Origin: Nitrospira sp. | GTDB lineage: Bacteria > Nitrospirota > Nitrospiria > Nitrospirales > Nitrospiraceae | Length of the DNA: 60,034 bases | Assembly: GCA_029865345.1 (NCBI GenBank) | Contig: JAOUHD010000003.1 | Coordinates: 1 to 60,034 of the forward strand | Reading direction: 5' to 3' | Shown: positions 8,100-18,539 of the stretch, piece after piece | How the letters are laid out: every line of letters begins with the position of its first letter | Numbering within the stretch: the stretch's first letter is position 1 | Translations under genes and position numbers: made by a program | The notes under the pieces: model-generated | The model's database searches: none | Told to the model about the DNA's origin: nothing | The model's input: the letters and a program-made list of their open reading frames with translations, nothing else

Positions 8100-9470
8100 A
8101 TGGACAAGAAAGCCCCACAGGATTCACCAAACGTCAAGGAAGTGGCAACCCCCACGGAACAAACTGGGTCGTCGCGAAGAGAATTTCTCGGGCAGAGCGG
8201 GCGCGTGGCGGCCGGCGTCGGCGTCGCGGCGCTCTTGGGCAACCTCGGCCAGTATGCCCTGTCGTATGCGGCGGGCGGCCCACCGATCAAGATTGGAATC
8301 CTACATTCGCTGAGCGGCACCATGGCCATCAGCGAAGTGTCGTTACGCGATGTCGTGCTGATGGCGGTCGAGGAAATCAACAAAGCCGGCGGCGTCATGG
8401 GCCGACAGGTGGAGGCGAAAGTCGTCGATCCGGCCTCGAATTGGGACCTCTTCGCCGAAAAAGCCAAGCAGCTGCTGTTGGAAGACAAAGTCTCGGTCGT
8501 GTTCGGCTGTTGGACCTCGGTCAGCCGCAAATCCGTGCTGCCCGTGTTTGAAAAGAATAACGGCATGCTGTTCTATCCCGTGCAGTATGAAGGCGAAGAA
8601 TGCTCGCGCAACGTGTTCTATACCGGGGCGGCGGTCAATCAACAGGCGGCCCCGGCCGTGGAATACTTGATGAGCCCTGAAGGCGGCGGCTACAAGAAGT
8701 TCTATCTCCTCGGGACCGACTACGTCTATCCCCGCACGACCAATAAGATTCTGCGGGCCATGCTGTTGGCGAAAGGCGTGCCGGCGTCCAACATCGGGGA
8801 AGAATACACCCCGTTCCATCACCAGGACTATCAAACCATCTGCGGGACGATTAAGAAGTTTGCCGCAGGCGGCGGGGCCGCCGTGATCAGTACGATCAAC
8901 GGGGACAGCAACGTGCCGTTCTATAAAGAGTTCGGCAACCAAGGCCTGCGGGCCGAAGATGCGCCGATCATGGCGTTCAGCGTGGCGGAGGACGAGTTGC
9001 GCGGCATGGATACGAGTGCGCTGGTTGGGCACTTGGCGGCGTGGAACTATTATCAGAGCGTGGATACGCCGCAGAACAAGAAGTTCGTGGCAGCCTTCAA
9101 GGCCTATTGCAAGCGGAACAATCTGCCAGACGGCGAAAACCGCGTGACCGACGATCCGATCGAAGCCGCGTATTTCGGCGTCTATGTGTGGAAGCAGGCG
9201 GTGGAAAAGGCCGGGTCGATCGAGGTGGACAAGGTGCGCAAGGCGGTGTATGGGCAGAAGTTCCTGGCACCGGGCGGCCAGATCATGATGGATGAGGCCA
9301 ACCAGCATACCCACAAGCCGGTGCTGATCGGGGAAATTCTGAAGAATGGCCAGTTCAAGACGATATGGCGGTCAAAGGGATTGGTCAAGCCGGAACCCTG
9401 GAGCGAGTACACCAATCCCGAGAAGGGGTGCGATTGGATTAATCATCAAGGGACCTATCAGAAGAAATAG
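8100..9470 (+). CDS. urtA: Urea ABC transporter, substrate-binding protein
   Basis: A 456-residue periplasmic binding protein of the branched-chain amino acid/amide type. A twin-arginine export motif (SRREFL, residues 25-30) precedes a hydrophobic segment. The mature part begins IKIGILHSLSGTMAISEVSL, and the WTSVSRKSVLPVFE and LFYPVQYEGEECS blocks are typical of UrtA rather than amino-acid-binding LivJ. The ATG at 8100 has an AAAGGAG site upstream. It delivers urea to UrtBC. It is first in the urt-ure block and is separated from urtB by 571 bases with a hairpin, an arrangement that often lets the binding protein be made in excess. Confidence 0.95.
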   Translation: MDKKAPQDSPNVKEVATPTEQTGSSRREFLGQSGRVAAGVGVAALLGNLGQYALSYAAGGPPIKIGILHSLSGTMAISEVSLRDVVLMAVEEINKAGGVMGRQVEAKVVDPASNWDLFAEKAKQLLLEDKVSVVFGCWTSVSRKSVLPVFEKNNGMLFYPVQYEGEECSRNVFYTGAAVNQQAAPAVEYLMSPEGGGYKKFYLLGTDYVYPRTTNKILRAMLLAKGVPASNIGEEYTPFHHQDYQTICGTIKKFAAGGGAAVISTINGDSNVPFYKEFGNQGLRAEDAPIMAFSVAEDELRGMDTSALVGHLAAWNYYQSVDTPQNKKFVAAFKAYCKRNNLPDGENRVTDDPIEAAYFGVYVWKQAVEKAGSIEVDKVRKAVYGQKFLAPGGQIMMDEANQHTHKPVLIGEILKNGQFKTIWRSKGLVKPEPWSEYTNPEKGCDWINHQGTYQKK

Positions 9471-9534
9471 GAGCGGGACGCAAGGCGGTTCGCCGGTTCA
9501 CGGGCCGTTCTGACCATGGGTCCATCGTCTGTCA

Positions 9535-9577
9535 GGGAGGGGCTGGAATCGTTCGTGACGAAGATTCCAGCCCTCCT
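9535..9577 (+). terminator. Long stem-loop between urtA and urtB (attenuator-like)
   Basis: The left arm (about 9535-9550, core GGGCTGGAATC) pairs with the right arm GATTCCAGCCCTCCT (9563-9577); a TTCG/CGAA pair extends the stem into a 3-base loop. One base bulges. No T-run follows, so it may act as an mRNA 3'-end stabiliser or partial terminator. The rest of 9471-10041 shows nothing convincing; a 119-codon open frame there looks non-coding. Confidence 0.5.
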
Positions 9578-10041
9578 GTTGGGGCTATCCGTTGCCAAAG
9601 TTCATGCATGGAGGTTTGTTTGTGATGAGCCTGGCCCCCTCCCTATGCATGTGTGCATCGCTTGTGTGAGATTCGCTGACCGCTCGGTCAAACTTGCGCG
9701 TATCAAGCTCAAGAGCGAGGACGCAGCTCTCCATAATGAGCGGCGGTTGGGCCCCTGTAGCAAACTCGGCGGCTCCACTTCCCTAGGGGATCTCCCAGCA
9801 ATCTTTCAGGATTTCCCCGATAGGTCTACGCTGTCTTTTATGAGATATCTGGAGCCGCAACATGCGGTAGAATAATTCCTGCATTAATCAGGAGTAGCGA
9901 TAGGGCTGGTTCGATTGCGAATGTGGGCTGCGTTTCAGACTTTGTCCGGTGGTCTATGTCTGATCCTGTGTATTCGGTGAAGAACGGCGCGTAAGCGCCT
10001 GGCCGATGGTGAGTTGGGCGGTATCACCAAAATGGAGATCC

Positions 10042-11604
10042 ATGCGTAGAGGATTTGTTCCATTCTCCAAAATCGTTATTGCTCTTTTTCTCCTGATCAT
10101 TTCACAAGGAACGGCAGTGGCAGAGCAACCGGTGGCCTCGGAGGTTGTCGCAGGAGCCGCCTCTCCGATCGGACAAGCACTTCTCGACATCAAGAGTGAG
10201 GATGCGGCGGTCCGGAGCGCGGCGGCGGCGCTCCTCATCGAAAAAGGAGATGCCAGTCTTCTATCGGCACTTGATGCAATCCGTGCCGAGGCAGATCGGG
10301 CGACCCGGCAAGCCATCAAGCCCGTGATCGATCTGCTGAAGAACCATGCCAATCTCACCAGTGACCAGTCGGATACCAGACGGTCAGCCGCCGCCGATCT
10401 GGTCGGCACTGGCCGGCCGGAAGCCATCGTCTGGCTTGAAGAGGCTGCCGCAAAGGAGCCCGTCTGGTGGGTCAAGTACACGATGGAGGAATCCGCACAG
10501 CTGCTCCGGCTTCGTGCTGAGGATCACACGGTCCGAGTGGTTGCTGTCAAGAAGCTTGGGGAGCTCAGAAGCCAGAACGGGCTGTCTGCGCTCAAAGAAT
10601 TGGTTGAAGCCGGCTCCCAGAGTGGAGCCACTGACGAGCAGCGCGCGTTGGCGGACGCGGCCCACGCGTCAATCGGGCAGATTGACGCATGGTTCTGGTG
10701 GGCGGATGCCATCGAGACATTCTTTCGGGGCATCAGCCTCAGTTCTATTTTGTTGATGATGTCTCTGGGCTTGGCGATCGTCTTCGGCTTGATGGGCGTC
10801 ATCAATATGGCGCACGGCGAGTTGATGATGATCGGCGCCTATGCCACGTTTGTGACGCAACAAGCGTTTATCGCCTGGGTGTCTCCCGAGATGTTTGACT
10901 GGTACTTCCCTGTGGCGTTACCCGTCGCCTTTCTTGCGGCCGCGGCATTCGGGTGGCTGCTCGAGGCCACCGTCGTTCGCTTTCTCTACGGCCGACTGCT
11001 GGAAACCTTGTTGGCGACGTGGGGCGTGAGTTTGATCCTCATGCAGGCGGCTCGGGTGTACTTCGGCGATCTGACAGCGGTCATTGCGCCGCAGGCGCTG
11101 CGAGGTGGGGCGCAGGTGATGGTCGGAGTCTACCTTCCGTACAATCGGATTTTTATCATCCTGCTCTCGATCGTGTGCGTGCTTGGGATTTATTTCTTAT
11201 TGTTCCGATCCAACCTCGGCATTCGGGTCCGGTCGGTCACGCAAAACCGCAATATGAGCGCCTGTCTCGGGATCCCGACCCGCAAGGTGGATTCCTATAC
11301 CTTTGCCTTTGCCTCCGGGTTGGCTGGAATCGCTGGTTGGGCCCTCACGATGGTGGGGAATGTCGATCCCGGACTCGGGCAGAACTATATCGTCGATGCC
11401 TTCATGGTCGTGGTGACTGGGGGAGTGGGGAAACTCGCCGGCACGATCTGGGCCTCGTTAGGCATCGGCGGGCTGAACAAGCTGATTGAGCCGGTCACTG
11501 GAGCCGTCTATGGAAAGGTCTTTATCCTGGTCGGTGTGATTTTATTCTTGCAATGGCGGCCGCAGGGGTTGTTTGCCGCAAAAGGACGCAGCGCCGATGC
11601 CTGA
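10042..11604 (+). CDS. urtB: Urea ABC transporter, permease UrtB
   Basis: A 520-residue protein from the ATG at 10042 (TGGAGA site upstream). A signal peptide (residues 1-28) is followed by a periplasmic domain of about 210 residues containing HEAT-like helical repeats, a known feature of long UrtB proteins. The C-terminal 290 residues form a LivH-type permease with about eight membrane segments, including MSLGLAIVFGLMGVINMAHG. It pairs with UrtC to form the urea channel. Its last eight bases overlap the urtC start. Confidence 0.95.
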   Translation: MRRGFVPFSKIVIALFLLIISQGTAVAEQPVASEVVAGAASPIGQALLDIKSEDAAVRSAAAALLIEKGDASLLSALDAIRAEADRATRQAIKPVIDLLKNHANLTSDQSDTRRSAAADLVGTGRPEAIVWLEEAAAKEPVWWVKYTMEESAQLLRLRAEDHTVRVVAVKKLGELRSQNGLSALKELVEAGSQSGATDEQRALADAAHASIGQIDAWFWWADAIETFFRGISLSSILLMMSLGLAIVFGLMGVINMAHGELMMIGAYATFVTQQAFIAWVSPEMFDWYFPVALPVAFLAAAAFGWLLEATVVRFLYGRLLETLLATWGVSLILMQAARVYFGDLTAVIAPQALRGGAQVMVGVYLPYNRIFIILLSIVCVLGIYFLLFRSNLGIRVRSVTQNRNMSACLGIPTRKVDSYTFAFASGLAGIAGWALTMVGNVDPGLGQNYIVDAFMVVVTGGVGKLAGTIWASLGIGGLNKLIEPVTGAVYGKVFILVGVILFLQWRPQGLFAAKGRSADA

Positions 11605-12730
11605 ACAAATGGTTGCTCGCCAGGACAGCAGAGAAACATTGTCCTTCTATGTGACAGGGCTCATTTTGCTGCTGGTCCTGCCGTTATTGAATGTGCTGAC
11701 TCCTGAAGATTCCTGGCTCCACCTCTCAGATTTTCGCTTGAATCAATTCGGCAAGTTTTTGTGTTTTGCTATTCTCGCGCTTGGGCTTGACCTGATCTGG
11801 GGCTATTGCGGTGTGCTCAGTATGGGGCAAGGGGTCTTTTTCGGGTTCGGCGCCTATTGCATGGGGATGTATCTGGCCCTGCAGATCGGGAAGGAGAGTG
11901 TGTATGGAAGTGAGCTCCCGGACTTTATGGTCTGGACGCAGGTCAAAGAATTGCCGTTCTTTTGGTATCCATTCAAGAGTTTTGCAGGCGCTTTCTTAGG
12001 GGCTATTCTTGTTCCTGTGCTCTTCGCGACGATATTCGGGTTTCTGGCGTTTCGCAGCCGCATCAAGGGCGTCTATTTTGCCATTATCACCCAGGCCTTG
12101 GCCTTTGCCGCCTGGCTGGTATTCAATCGGAACGAGACGCGGCTGGGTGGCACGAATGGGTTGACGGATTTTAAGCAATTGCTCGGGTACCGTCTCTCAG
12201 ACCCGTCGACCCAACGAGGACTGTATATCATCACGGTTCTCGCGCTTGGGGCGGCGTATCTCTTCTGTCGGTGGATTGTGGCCTCACGCGCGGGGAAGGT
12301 CCTCATTGCGATCCGCGACAGTGAATCTCGCGTCACGTTTTCAGGTTACACTCCCTGGATGTACAAGCTCTTTGTCTTCGTGGTCTCCGCGGGACTGGCT
12401 GGATTGGCGGGCATGCTGTATGTGCCGCAGGTGGGCATCATTACCCCTGCCCAGATTGGGGTGTTGCCATCGCTGGAGGTGGTCATCTGGGTGGCGGTCG
12501 GCGGGCGTGGCACGTTAATCGGCGCCATCTTGGGCGCGGTGGCTGTGAACTATGGCCGCAGCGTGTTGACTAACTACTTCCCGGAGGCCTGGCCGTTTAT
12601 CCTCGGCGGACTCTTTGTGGTCGTGGTGACGATGTTCCCGGACGGACTGCTGGGGATGATTCGGAAGGTGACCGAGCGCAAGCAGACCCCGGCGCCGGTG
12701 ATCAAGGCAGAAGGGAGAACCGCGGCGTGA
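11597..12730 (+). CDS. urtC: Urea ABC transporter, permease UrtC
   Basis: A 377-residue LivM-type permease. The ATG at 11597 overlaps the urtB end and is preceded by an AAAGGA site; a TTG at 11573 in the same frame is less likely. Around ten membrane segments are visible, with the family block LDLIWGYCGVLSMGQGVFFG near residues 57-76 and GGRGTLIGAILGAVAVNYGR near the C-terminus. It forms the membrane channel with UrtB. The stop overlaps the GTG of urtD. Confidence 0.95.
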   Translation: MPEQMVARQDSRETLSFYVTGLILLLVLPLLNVLTPEDSWLHLSDFRLNQFGKFLCFAILALGLDLIWGYCGVLSMGQGVFFGFGAYCMGMYLALQIGKESVYGSELPDFMVWTQVKELPFFWYPFKSFAGAFLGAILVPVLFATIFGFLAFRSRIKGVYFAIITQALAFAAWLVFNRNETRLGGTNGLTDFKQLLGYRLSDPSTQRGLYIITVLALGAAYLFCRWIVASRAGKVLIAIRDSESRVTFSGYTPWMYKLFVFVVSAGLAGLAGMLYVPQVGIITPAQIGVLPSLEVVIWVAVGGRGTLIGAILGAVAVNYGRSVLTNYFPEAWPFILGGLFVVVVTMFPDGLLGMIRKVTERKQTPAPVIKAEGRTAA

Positions 12731-13491
12731 CCGACGGAGGCCTGATTCTCAACTGTGAAAACGTCGTCATGGACTACGACGGATTCAAGGCACTGAATAA
12801 CTGTAACTTTAGTGTTCGTTATAACGAGTTGCGTGTCGTCATCGGTCCGAACGGAGCCGGCAAGACGACGCTCTTGGACGTGATTTGTGGGAAGACCAAA
12901 CCCACTTCCGGGAAGATCCTGTTCGGCAAGGGGATCAATTTAGTAGGGAAGAACGCGGAAGATATCACGAAGCTCGGGGTTGGCCGGAAGTTTCAGGCTC
13001 CGTCGGTATATGGCAACTTGTCAGTCTGGCAGAACCTGGATCTGTCGGTCAAGCGTGCGAGTAAGGGCGTCTTCCCGACCTTGATAGGCCGGTCGTCGCC
13101 GGCAGAGCGCGTGCGCATTGAGGAGACGTTGGAGACCATCGGCTTATCACTCCATGCCCATGATCGTGCCGGGTCCTTGTCGCATGGCCAAAAACAATGG
13201 TTGGAGATCGGCATGGTCATTTTGCAAGAGCCCTCGTTGCTCTTGGTCGATGAGCCGGTCGCCGGCATGAGTGATAAGGAAACGGAGCAGACTGGGCGCT
13301 TGCTGACGTCCTTGTCGGAGAAGCAGGCGATCGTCGTGATCGAACATGACATGGACTTTGTCCGGCAGATTGCAAAGATCGTGACGGTGTTGGCGGAAGG
13401 CACGGTCATTTGCGAAGGAACGGTCGAAACGGTGCAAGCGGACGATCATGTCCGCGAAATCTACCTCGGACGGGCCAAGGTCGCGCATTAG
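12727..13491 (+). CDS. urtD: Urea ABC transporter, ATP-binding protein UrtD
   Basis: A 254-residue LivG-type ATPase. Walker A GPNGAGKTT is near residues 39-47, a variant signature LSHGQKQWLEIGM replaces the usual LSGGQ and is characteristic of UrtD, and Walker B is LLLVDEPVAGM. The GTG start overlaps the urtC stop in a GTGA arrangement, so translation is coupled. It powers urea uptake with UrtE. Confidence 0.95.
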   Translation: MTDGGLILNCENVVMDYDGFKALNNCNFSVRYNELRVVIGPNGAGKTTLLDVICGKTKPTSGKILFGKGINLVGKNAEDITKLGVGRKFQAPSVYGNLSVWQNLDLSVKRASKGVFPTLIGRSSPAERVRIEETLETIGLSLHAHDRAGSLSHGQKQWLEIGMVILQEPSLLLVDEPVAGMSDKETEQTGRLLTSLSEKQAIVVIEHDMDFVRQIAKIVTVLAEGTVICEGTVETVQADDHVREIYLGRAKVAH

Positions 13492-13515
13492 CTTCAGAAC
13501 GGAAACGATCAGCGT

Positions 13516-14250
13516 ATGGCACAAGAGACAACTCGAGTCACGTTGGCACTGGAAAACATCAACGCGTACTACGGCGAAAGTCATATTCTGCGGGATGTCT
13601 CCTTCACCATTGAGCCGGGTGAGGTGGTGTGCCTGATGGGCCGAAACGGGATGGGCAAGACGACCACGTTGAAGACGCTGACGGGCTTGCTGCCGGCTCG
13701 GTCAGGCACCATTACGTTTGATGGGCGAGACATCACGCAGGATCGCACGGATCTCCGGGCCAAACGCGGGCTGGCGTATGTGCCGCAAGGGCGAGAGATT
13801 ATCCCGCACCTGACCGTGCATCAAAATCTCTTGCTCGGGTACTGGAACCGCCCGTCCATCACGGGCGATGTCTCCGAACAAGAGGCCTTCGATGAGGTCT
13901 ATCATCTCTTTCCAAAGTTGACGCAGATTCTCCATCGTCCCGGTGGGGTGTTGAGTGGTGGGGAACAACAGCAGTTGGCGATCGGCCGCGCCATTCTCTC
14001 CAGCCCCAAGCTCCTGCTGCTGGATGAACCGACGGAAGGGATTCAACCCTCGATCGTCGATCAGATCGAGGACGTCATTATCGGCTTTAAGCAGTCGCGC
14101 CGGTTCGCGATTCTGTTGGTGGAACAAGGCCTCCACTTCGCCGCCCGGCTGGCCGAAAAGTACGTCGTGATGGCCAAAGGGGCCGTGATGGCCCAGGGTA
14201 AGAGCACGGAGTTGAATGCCGACATGGTGCGGCAACATCTGACGGTGTAG
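13516..14250 (+). CDS. urtE: Urea ABC transporter, ATP-binding protein UrtE
   Basis: A 244-residue LivF-type ATPase. Walker A is GRNGMGKTT, the signature is LSGGEQQQLAIGRA and Walker B is LLLLDEPTEGIQPS. The ENINAYYGESHILRDVSF start is typical of UrtE. It begins 24 bases after urtD and completes the five-gene transporter. About 200 non-coding bases then separate it from ureA. Confidence 0.95.
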   Translation: MAQETTRVTLALENINAYYGESHILRDVSFTIEPGEVVCLMGRNGMGKTTTLKTLTGLLPARSGTITFDGRDITQDRTDLRAKRGLAYVPQGREIIPHLTVHQNLLLGYWNRPSITGDVSEQEAFDEVYHLFPKLTQILHRPGGVLSGGEQQQLAIGRAILSSPKLLLLDEPTEGIQPSIVDQIEDVIIGFKQSRRFAILLVEQGLHFAARLAEKYVVMAKGAVMAQGKSTELNADMVRQHLTV

Positions 14251-14451
14251 TGGGTGCGATAGGAAGGTATCTCCTGCCTCTTGTTTGTTTGGACTTGCCT
14301 TGATGAACTATCGGGATTGCCAATCGTCTAGACAGGGATTGCAATTCTACAGTAGGAATCCTTGGGTTACAGTAAGAGAGAGGATGCTCTTGCCCACATC
14401 GAGTGTTCTTGCCAAGAAATGGGAGAGTCATTGCGCTAGGGAGGGAAACTC

Positions 14452-14754
14452 ATGCATCTGACCCCGAGAGAACAGGAAAAATTACTTATTTATGTTGCGG
14501 GACAACTGGCCACTGATCGCAAGAAGCGAGGCCTCAAACTCAATCATCCGGAATCCGTTGCGTATCTCACTGCCGCTGTCCTGGAAGGTATTCGTGACGG
14601 AAAAACCGTCGCCGAGTTGATGACGTACGGCACTACGCTCCTCAGGCGGAAAGATGTGATGCCTGGTGTGCCGGAGATGATTCATGAATTTCAAGTCGAA
14701 GGGACCTTTCCTGATGGGACCAAACTGGTGACCGTCCACAATCCAATTCGATAA
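14452..14754 (+). CDS. ureA: Urease gamma subunit
   Basis: A 100-residue UreA, the usual length. The start [20 protein letters not shown] and the [20 protein letters not shown] block are family signatures. A GGGAGGG site precedes the ATG. It is the first structural gene of urease, which hydrolyses urea to ammonia and carbamate in the cytoplasm, and is followed 48 bases later by ureB. Confidence 0.97.
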   Translation: MHLTPREQEKLLIYVAGQLATDRKKRGLKLNHPESVAYLTAAVLEGIRDGKTVAELMTYGTTLLRRKDVMPGVPEMIHEFQVEGTFPDGTKLVTVHNPIR

Positions 14755-14802
14755 GCGCAACTTGTGCCCAACCACCTATCTGTATCCCTGTAGGAGGGAG
14801 CC

Positions 14803-15285
14803 ATGCCGAAGAAGACGAAGCGAAGTTCGGCGAAGCGTCAGAAGTCGCCGCAGAAAACCGTGAGATCGCTTGCCGCCGTGATCAAAGCTGAGCTGGGGAA
14901 GCCGGTTGTTCCAGGGGAGATTCTGGCCGCCGCTGGCGAGGTAGAGGCGTTCAACGGGCGTGAAACAAGGGAGCTGACCGTCAAGAATGTCGCGGATCGA
15001 CCTATCCAAGTTGGTTCCCACTGCCACTTCTTCGAATCCAATCATGCGCTCACATTCGACCGTGCACAAGCGTTCGGATTTCGGCTCTGTATCCCCGCCG
15101 GCACGGCGGTTCGGTTCGAGCCGGGAGAGGACAAGCGAGTGACGGTTGTGGCCTTAGCCGGGAAGCGGGTTGCCTATGGCATCAATGGATTGACGGAAGG
15201 ATCACTTGATGATGCGCAGGTCAAGGCTCGCGCGCTATCGCTCGCGGGTACCCGCGGGTTTTCTGGAAAAGGAGGCGTCCGGTGA
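14803..15285 (+). CDS. ureB: Urease beta subunit with basic N-terminal extension
   Basis: A 160-residue UreB. The conserved part begins at VVPGEI (about residue 35) and contains [18 protein letters not shown] and the [20 protein letters not shown] block. About 34 Lys/Arg/Ser-rich residues precede it; typical stand-alone beta subunits of about 100 residues start near this motif. The TAGGAGGGAG site at the ATG supports the long start. The last four bases overlap ureC. Confidence 0.95.
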   Translation: MPKKTKRSSAKRQKSPQKTVRSLAAVIKAELGKPVVPGEILAAAGEVEAFNGRETRELTVKNVADRPIQVGSHCHFFESNHALTFDRAQAFGFRLCIPAGTAVRFEPGEDKRVTVVALAGKRVAYGINGLTEGSLDDAQVKARALSLAGTRGFSGKGGVR

Positions 15286-17006
15286 AAATTCCAAGAAGGC
15301 AATATGCCTCACTCTATGGCCCCACCACTGGTGATCGTGTCCGGCTAGCGGATACGGAACTGCTTATCGAAGTCGAACAAGACTTTACGACTTACGGAGA
15401 GGAAGCGGTGTTCGGTGGCGGGAAAGTGATTCGAGACGGGATGGGCCAGTCGCCGCGGGTGACGAACGCGAATGGTGCGCTTGACACGGTCATCACCAAT
15501 GCCCTCATCCTCGACTACACCGGGATTGTGAAGGCAGACATCGGGATCAAAGACGGGCGGATCGTTGGTATCGGGAAGGCAGGCAATTCCGATCTGATGC
15601 CGAACGTGACCAAGGGAATGGAGATCGGTGCTGGAACGGAAGTGATCGCGGGAGAAGGGCATATCGTGACGGCCGGCGGAATCGATACCCACATTCACTT
15701 CATCTGCCCGCAACAGTATTGGGATGCATTATCGGCTGGCATTACGACCATGATTGGTGGCGGCACTGGTCCTGCGACGGGCACCAACGCGACGACCTGT
15801 ACGCCAGGACCATGGAATATCCATCGCATGCTGGAGGCATCTGAGGGCATTCCTATCAATCTGGGATTTCTGGGTAAAGGCAACTCGTCCCATCCCGATG
15901 GATTGAACGAGCAGGTTGAGGCCGGCGCCATCGGTCTCAAGCTGCACGAAGATTGGGGGACGACCCCGGCGGCCATCGATACCTGTCTGAGCGTGGCGGA
16001 GCATTACGATGTGCAGGTTGCGATTCATACCGATACGTTGAATGAGGCAGGGTTTGTCGAAGACACGATCAAGGCGTTCAAGGGCCGAACGATCCATACG
16101 TTTCATACAGAAGGTGCCGGTGGTGGCCATGCCCCAGATATCATCAAGGTGTGTGGTGAGCCGAATGTGCTTCCTTCGTCGACGAACCCCACCATGCCGT
16201 TTACGACCAACACAATGGACGAGCATCTGGATATGTTGATGGTGTGCCATCACCTGAATCCAAGAATTCCCGAAGATGTGGCCTTTGCCGAATCCAGAAT
16301 CCGGCGAGAAACCATTGCAGCGGAAGACATTCTCCACGATCTGGGCGCCATCAGCATCATGTCGTCTGACTCGCAAGCCATGGGTCGCATCGGAGAAGTC
16401 ATCATCCGGACCTGGCAAAACGCGCACAAGATGAAGGTCCAGCGGGGCCATCTGTCGCCGAATGAGGGGAAGGACTCATCGCAGAACGACAACTTCCGCG
16501 CCAAGCGGTATGTGGCCAAGTACACGATCAATCCCGCCATCACGCATGGTATTGCCCATGAGGTTGGGTCCGTGGAGGTCGGGAAGTTCGCCGACCTGGT
16601 GCTCTGGAAGCCCGCGTTCTTCGGTGTCAAGCCGGAAATGGTGCTGAAGGGCGGGTTTATCGCTCAGGCACAGATGGGCGATCCGAACGCGTCAATCCCC
16701 ACGCCGGAGCCGATTATTAGCCGGCCCATGTTCGGTGCCTTTGGGAGGGCGCTGTCCAGCACCAGTCTGACCTTCTTGTCGCAGGCAGGACTGGATCGAG
16801 GGGTCCCAAAGAAGCTTGGATTGCAGAAGCGCGTGGCTGTGGTCAAGCATTGCCGGAATATCAACAAACGAGACCTTAAGCTGAACGACTATCTTCCCAA
16901 GATCGAGGTTGATTCGGAGACGTACGTCGTGACGGCTGACGGGGTGCGGCTTATCTGTGAGCCAGCCGCCGTGCTCCCGATGGCGCAGCGGTATTTCTTG
17001 TTCTGA
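15282..17006 (+). CDS. ureC: Urease alpha (catalytic) subunit
   Basis: A 574-residue UreC of normal length. Nickel ligands and active-site residues are in place: H137 and H139 (HIHF), the carbamylated lysine K220 in [10 protein letters not shown]249, H275, the mobile-flap segment MVCHHL around residues 320-325, and D363 in SSDSQAMG. The GTG start overlaps the ureB stop. It should be catalytically competent once loaded with two nickel ions by UreDFG. Confidence 0.98.
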   Translation: MKIPRRQYASLYGPTTGDRVRLADTELLIEVEQDFTTYGEEAVFGGGKVIRDGMGQSPRVTNANGALDTVITNALILDYTGIVKADIGIKDGRIVGIGKAGNSDLMPNVTKGMEIGAGTEVIAGEGHIVTAGGIDTHIHFICPQQYWDALSAGITTMIGGGTGPATGTNATTCTPGPWNIHRMLEASEGIPINLGFLGKGNSSHPDGLNEQVEAGAIGLKLHEDWGTTPAAIDTCLSVAEHYDVQVAIHTDTLNEAGFVEDTIKAFKGRTIHTFHTEGAGGGHAPDIIKVCGEPNVLPSSTNPTMPFTTNTMDEHLDMLMVCHHLNPRIPEDVAFAESRIRRETIAAEDILHDLGAISIMSSDSQAMGRIGEVIIRTWQNAHKMKVQRGHLSPNEGKDSSQNDNFRAKRYVAKYTINPAITHGIAHEVGSVEVGKFADLVLWKPAFFGVKPEMVLKGGFIAQAQMGDPNASIPTPEPIISRPMFGAFGRALSSTSLTFLSQAGLDRGVPKKLGLQKRVAVVKHCRNINKRDLKLNDYLPKIEVDSETYVVTADGVRLICEPAAVLPMAQRYFLF

Positions 17007-17088
17007 CGAAAATGACGACTGGCTTGGCTACCTGTAGCGGATGTAGTGTGAAGGTTGCTGACTGGCTGTTTTTGTTTCTGCATGCCCC

Positions 17089-17775
17089 ATGAATACGTCT
17101 GCATTGCTTGAAGGGTTGCGGTTTGTTGATACGTTTTTCCCGTCTGGCGGGTACGCATTTTCGTCGGGTTTGGAAGCTGCCGTTCAAGGTGGTGCTGTAA
17201 AAACCTCCGATCAACTTGCCGGGTACATCGAGGATTTGCTCCGAGGTGGCATGAGCCGCCGAGAAGCCCTGGCAACGAAAAGAGCCAATCGAGCAGGGGC
17301 TGCCGGACAAATTTCGGTGGCGCTGGCTATCGATCGAACGCTCGAGGCGGCGAAGCTCAGTCGAGCGTCGCGATTGGCCAGCCGTCAAATGGGGCGGCAA
17401 GTCATCCGGGTTGCGGCGGATCAAATCCGAGAAAAACCGATCCTTGCGGCATATTGTGACGAGGTCGAGACCGCGCGCGCTCCGGGCCATTTAGCGATCA
17501 CGTTCGGACTCACTCTCGGTGCAGCAGGTTGGAGCCAAGAGGACACGGCGGCTGCCTTCCTGTATCAAACTGCGGTCGGGTTTGTCTCCGCTGCCATGCG
17601 ACTCAGCCCTCTTGGACAGCATGAAGGGCAGCGCATCTTGGGCGAATGGCTGCCATTGATTGAGCGGATCAGTCGAGACGTTGACTCAGATACCGCAATG
17701 AGCTCGTGGTCGCCGATTCAAGACATTTATGCAATGCGGCATGGCGCCCTGGAATGGAGACTCTTTCGGTCTTAA
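17089..17775 (+). CDS. ureF: Urease accessory protein UreF
   Basis: A 228-residue UreF. The N-terminal DTFFPSGGYAFSSGLE motif and the GHLAITFGLTLGA block are diagnostic. It bridges UreD on the apo-urease to the GTPase UreG during nickel insertion. It follows ureC by 82 bases; ureE, which often lies in this position, is absent. Confidence 0.95.
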   Translation: MNTSALLEGLRFVDTFFPSGGYAFSSGLEAAVQGGAVKTSDQLAGYIEDLLRGGMSRREALATKRANRAGAAGQISVALAIDRTLEAAKLSRASRLASRQMGRQVIRVAADQIREKPILAAYCDEVETARAPGHLAITFGLTLGAAGWSQEDTAAAFLYQTAVGFVSAAMRLSPLGQHEGQRILGEWLPLIERISRDVDSDTAMSSWSPIQDIYAMRHGALEWRLFRS

Positions 17776-17859
17776 TCGTGAGTCAGCGAGCCTGCGTGAC
17801 GCATAGAAAGGAACAGAACGGCCGTTGAGGGCCTTCGGTCTCAACTGTCCGCTCGTGGG

Positions 17860-18537
17860 ATGACCATGCATGATCTAAATCGTGAGCACAGTCACAATTG
17901 GACTCCGACCCAAGCGCGAAAACAAGGCATTCCGGTCATTGGTATTGGAGGTCCCGTTGGGTCAGGGAAGACAGCACTTGTCGAAGCGCTGTGTCAGCGG
18001 TTGCGCGATCGATTCAGCCTTGCCGCCGTGACAAACGATATTTTTACGAAAATCGACGCAGAAATCCTGACCAAGCGCGGTGCCTTGCCGGTCGACCGGA
18101 TTCTTGGTGTTGAAACTGGGGGGTGTCCACATACGGCGATTCGGGAAGATGCCTCGCATAATCAGGAAGCCATTGACGATCTGATTCGTCGCCATCCGGA
18201 CGTTGAATTGATCTTTCTGGAAAGCGGGGGCGACAACTTGGCTGCGACCTTTAGCCCTGAGCTCGTCGATCACGTCATCTATGTGATTGATGTGGCGGGT
18301 GGTGACAAGATCCCACGAAAAGGTGGACCAGGGATCACTCGATCCGATTTTCTCGTCATCAACAAGATGGACTTGGCTCCGCATGTGCGCGCGGATCTGT
18401 CTGTCATGGATCGGGATACCCGCAAAATGCGCGGGGATCTGCCTTTCGCGTTCACGAATATTCTTTCTGGCCAGGGCATGGATACCGTAATGGCTTGGGT
18501 GGAGCAGCGCATCCCGCAACGAGCCAGGCGCTCCTAA
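17860..18537 (+). CDS. ureG: Urease accessory GTPase UreG
   Basis: A 225-residue SIMIBI-class GTPase. The P-loop [10 protein letters not shown] is at residues 30-39, the [13 protein letters not shown] metal/switch block is present, and NKMDLA provides guanine recognition. The N-terminus has three histidines (H4, H10, H12), which could help hold nickel. It drives GTP-dependent nickel delivery with UreFD. The ATG at 17860 is chosen from the length; no strong ribosome site is seen. Confidence 0.95.
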   Translation: MTMHDLNREHSHNWTPTQARKQGIPVIGIGGPVGSGKTALVEALCQRLRDRFSLAAVTNDIFTKIDAEILTKRGALPVDRILGVETGGCPHTAIREDASHNQEAIDDLIRRHPDVELIFLESGGDNLAATFSPELVDHVIYVIDVAGGDKIPRKGGPGITRSDFLVINKMDLAPHVRADLSVMDRDTRKMRGDLPFAFTNILSGQGMDTVMAWVEQRIPQRARRS

Positions 18538-18539
18538 CC

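Noticed and set aside
7955-8566. 203-codon minus-strand frame over urtA start
   Set aside because: Antisense to the clear urtA coding sequence; the translation is Ser/Thr/Pro-rich shadow sequence.
8343-9314. 323-codon minus-strand frame inside urtA
   Set aside because: Full overlap with urtA in antisense and His/Arg-rich, typical of a shadow frame over GC-rich coding DNA.
9516-9875. 119-codon open frame between urtA and urtB
   Set aside because: It overlaps the long hairpin, has no ribosome site, and its product has no domain, signal or composition typical of a protein from this genome.
14251-14300. Possible terminator after urtE
   Set aside because: Only a weak 4-bp stem near a loosely T-rich stretch; not enough to call.
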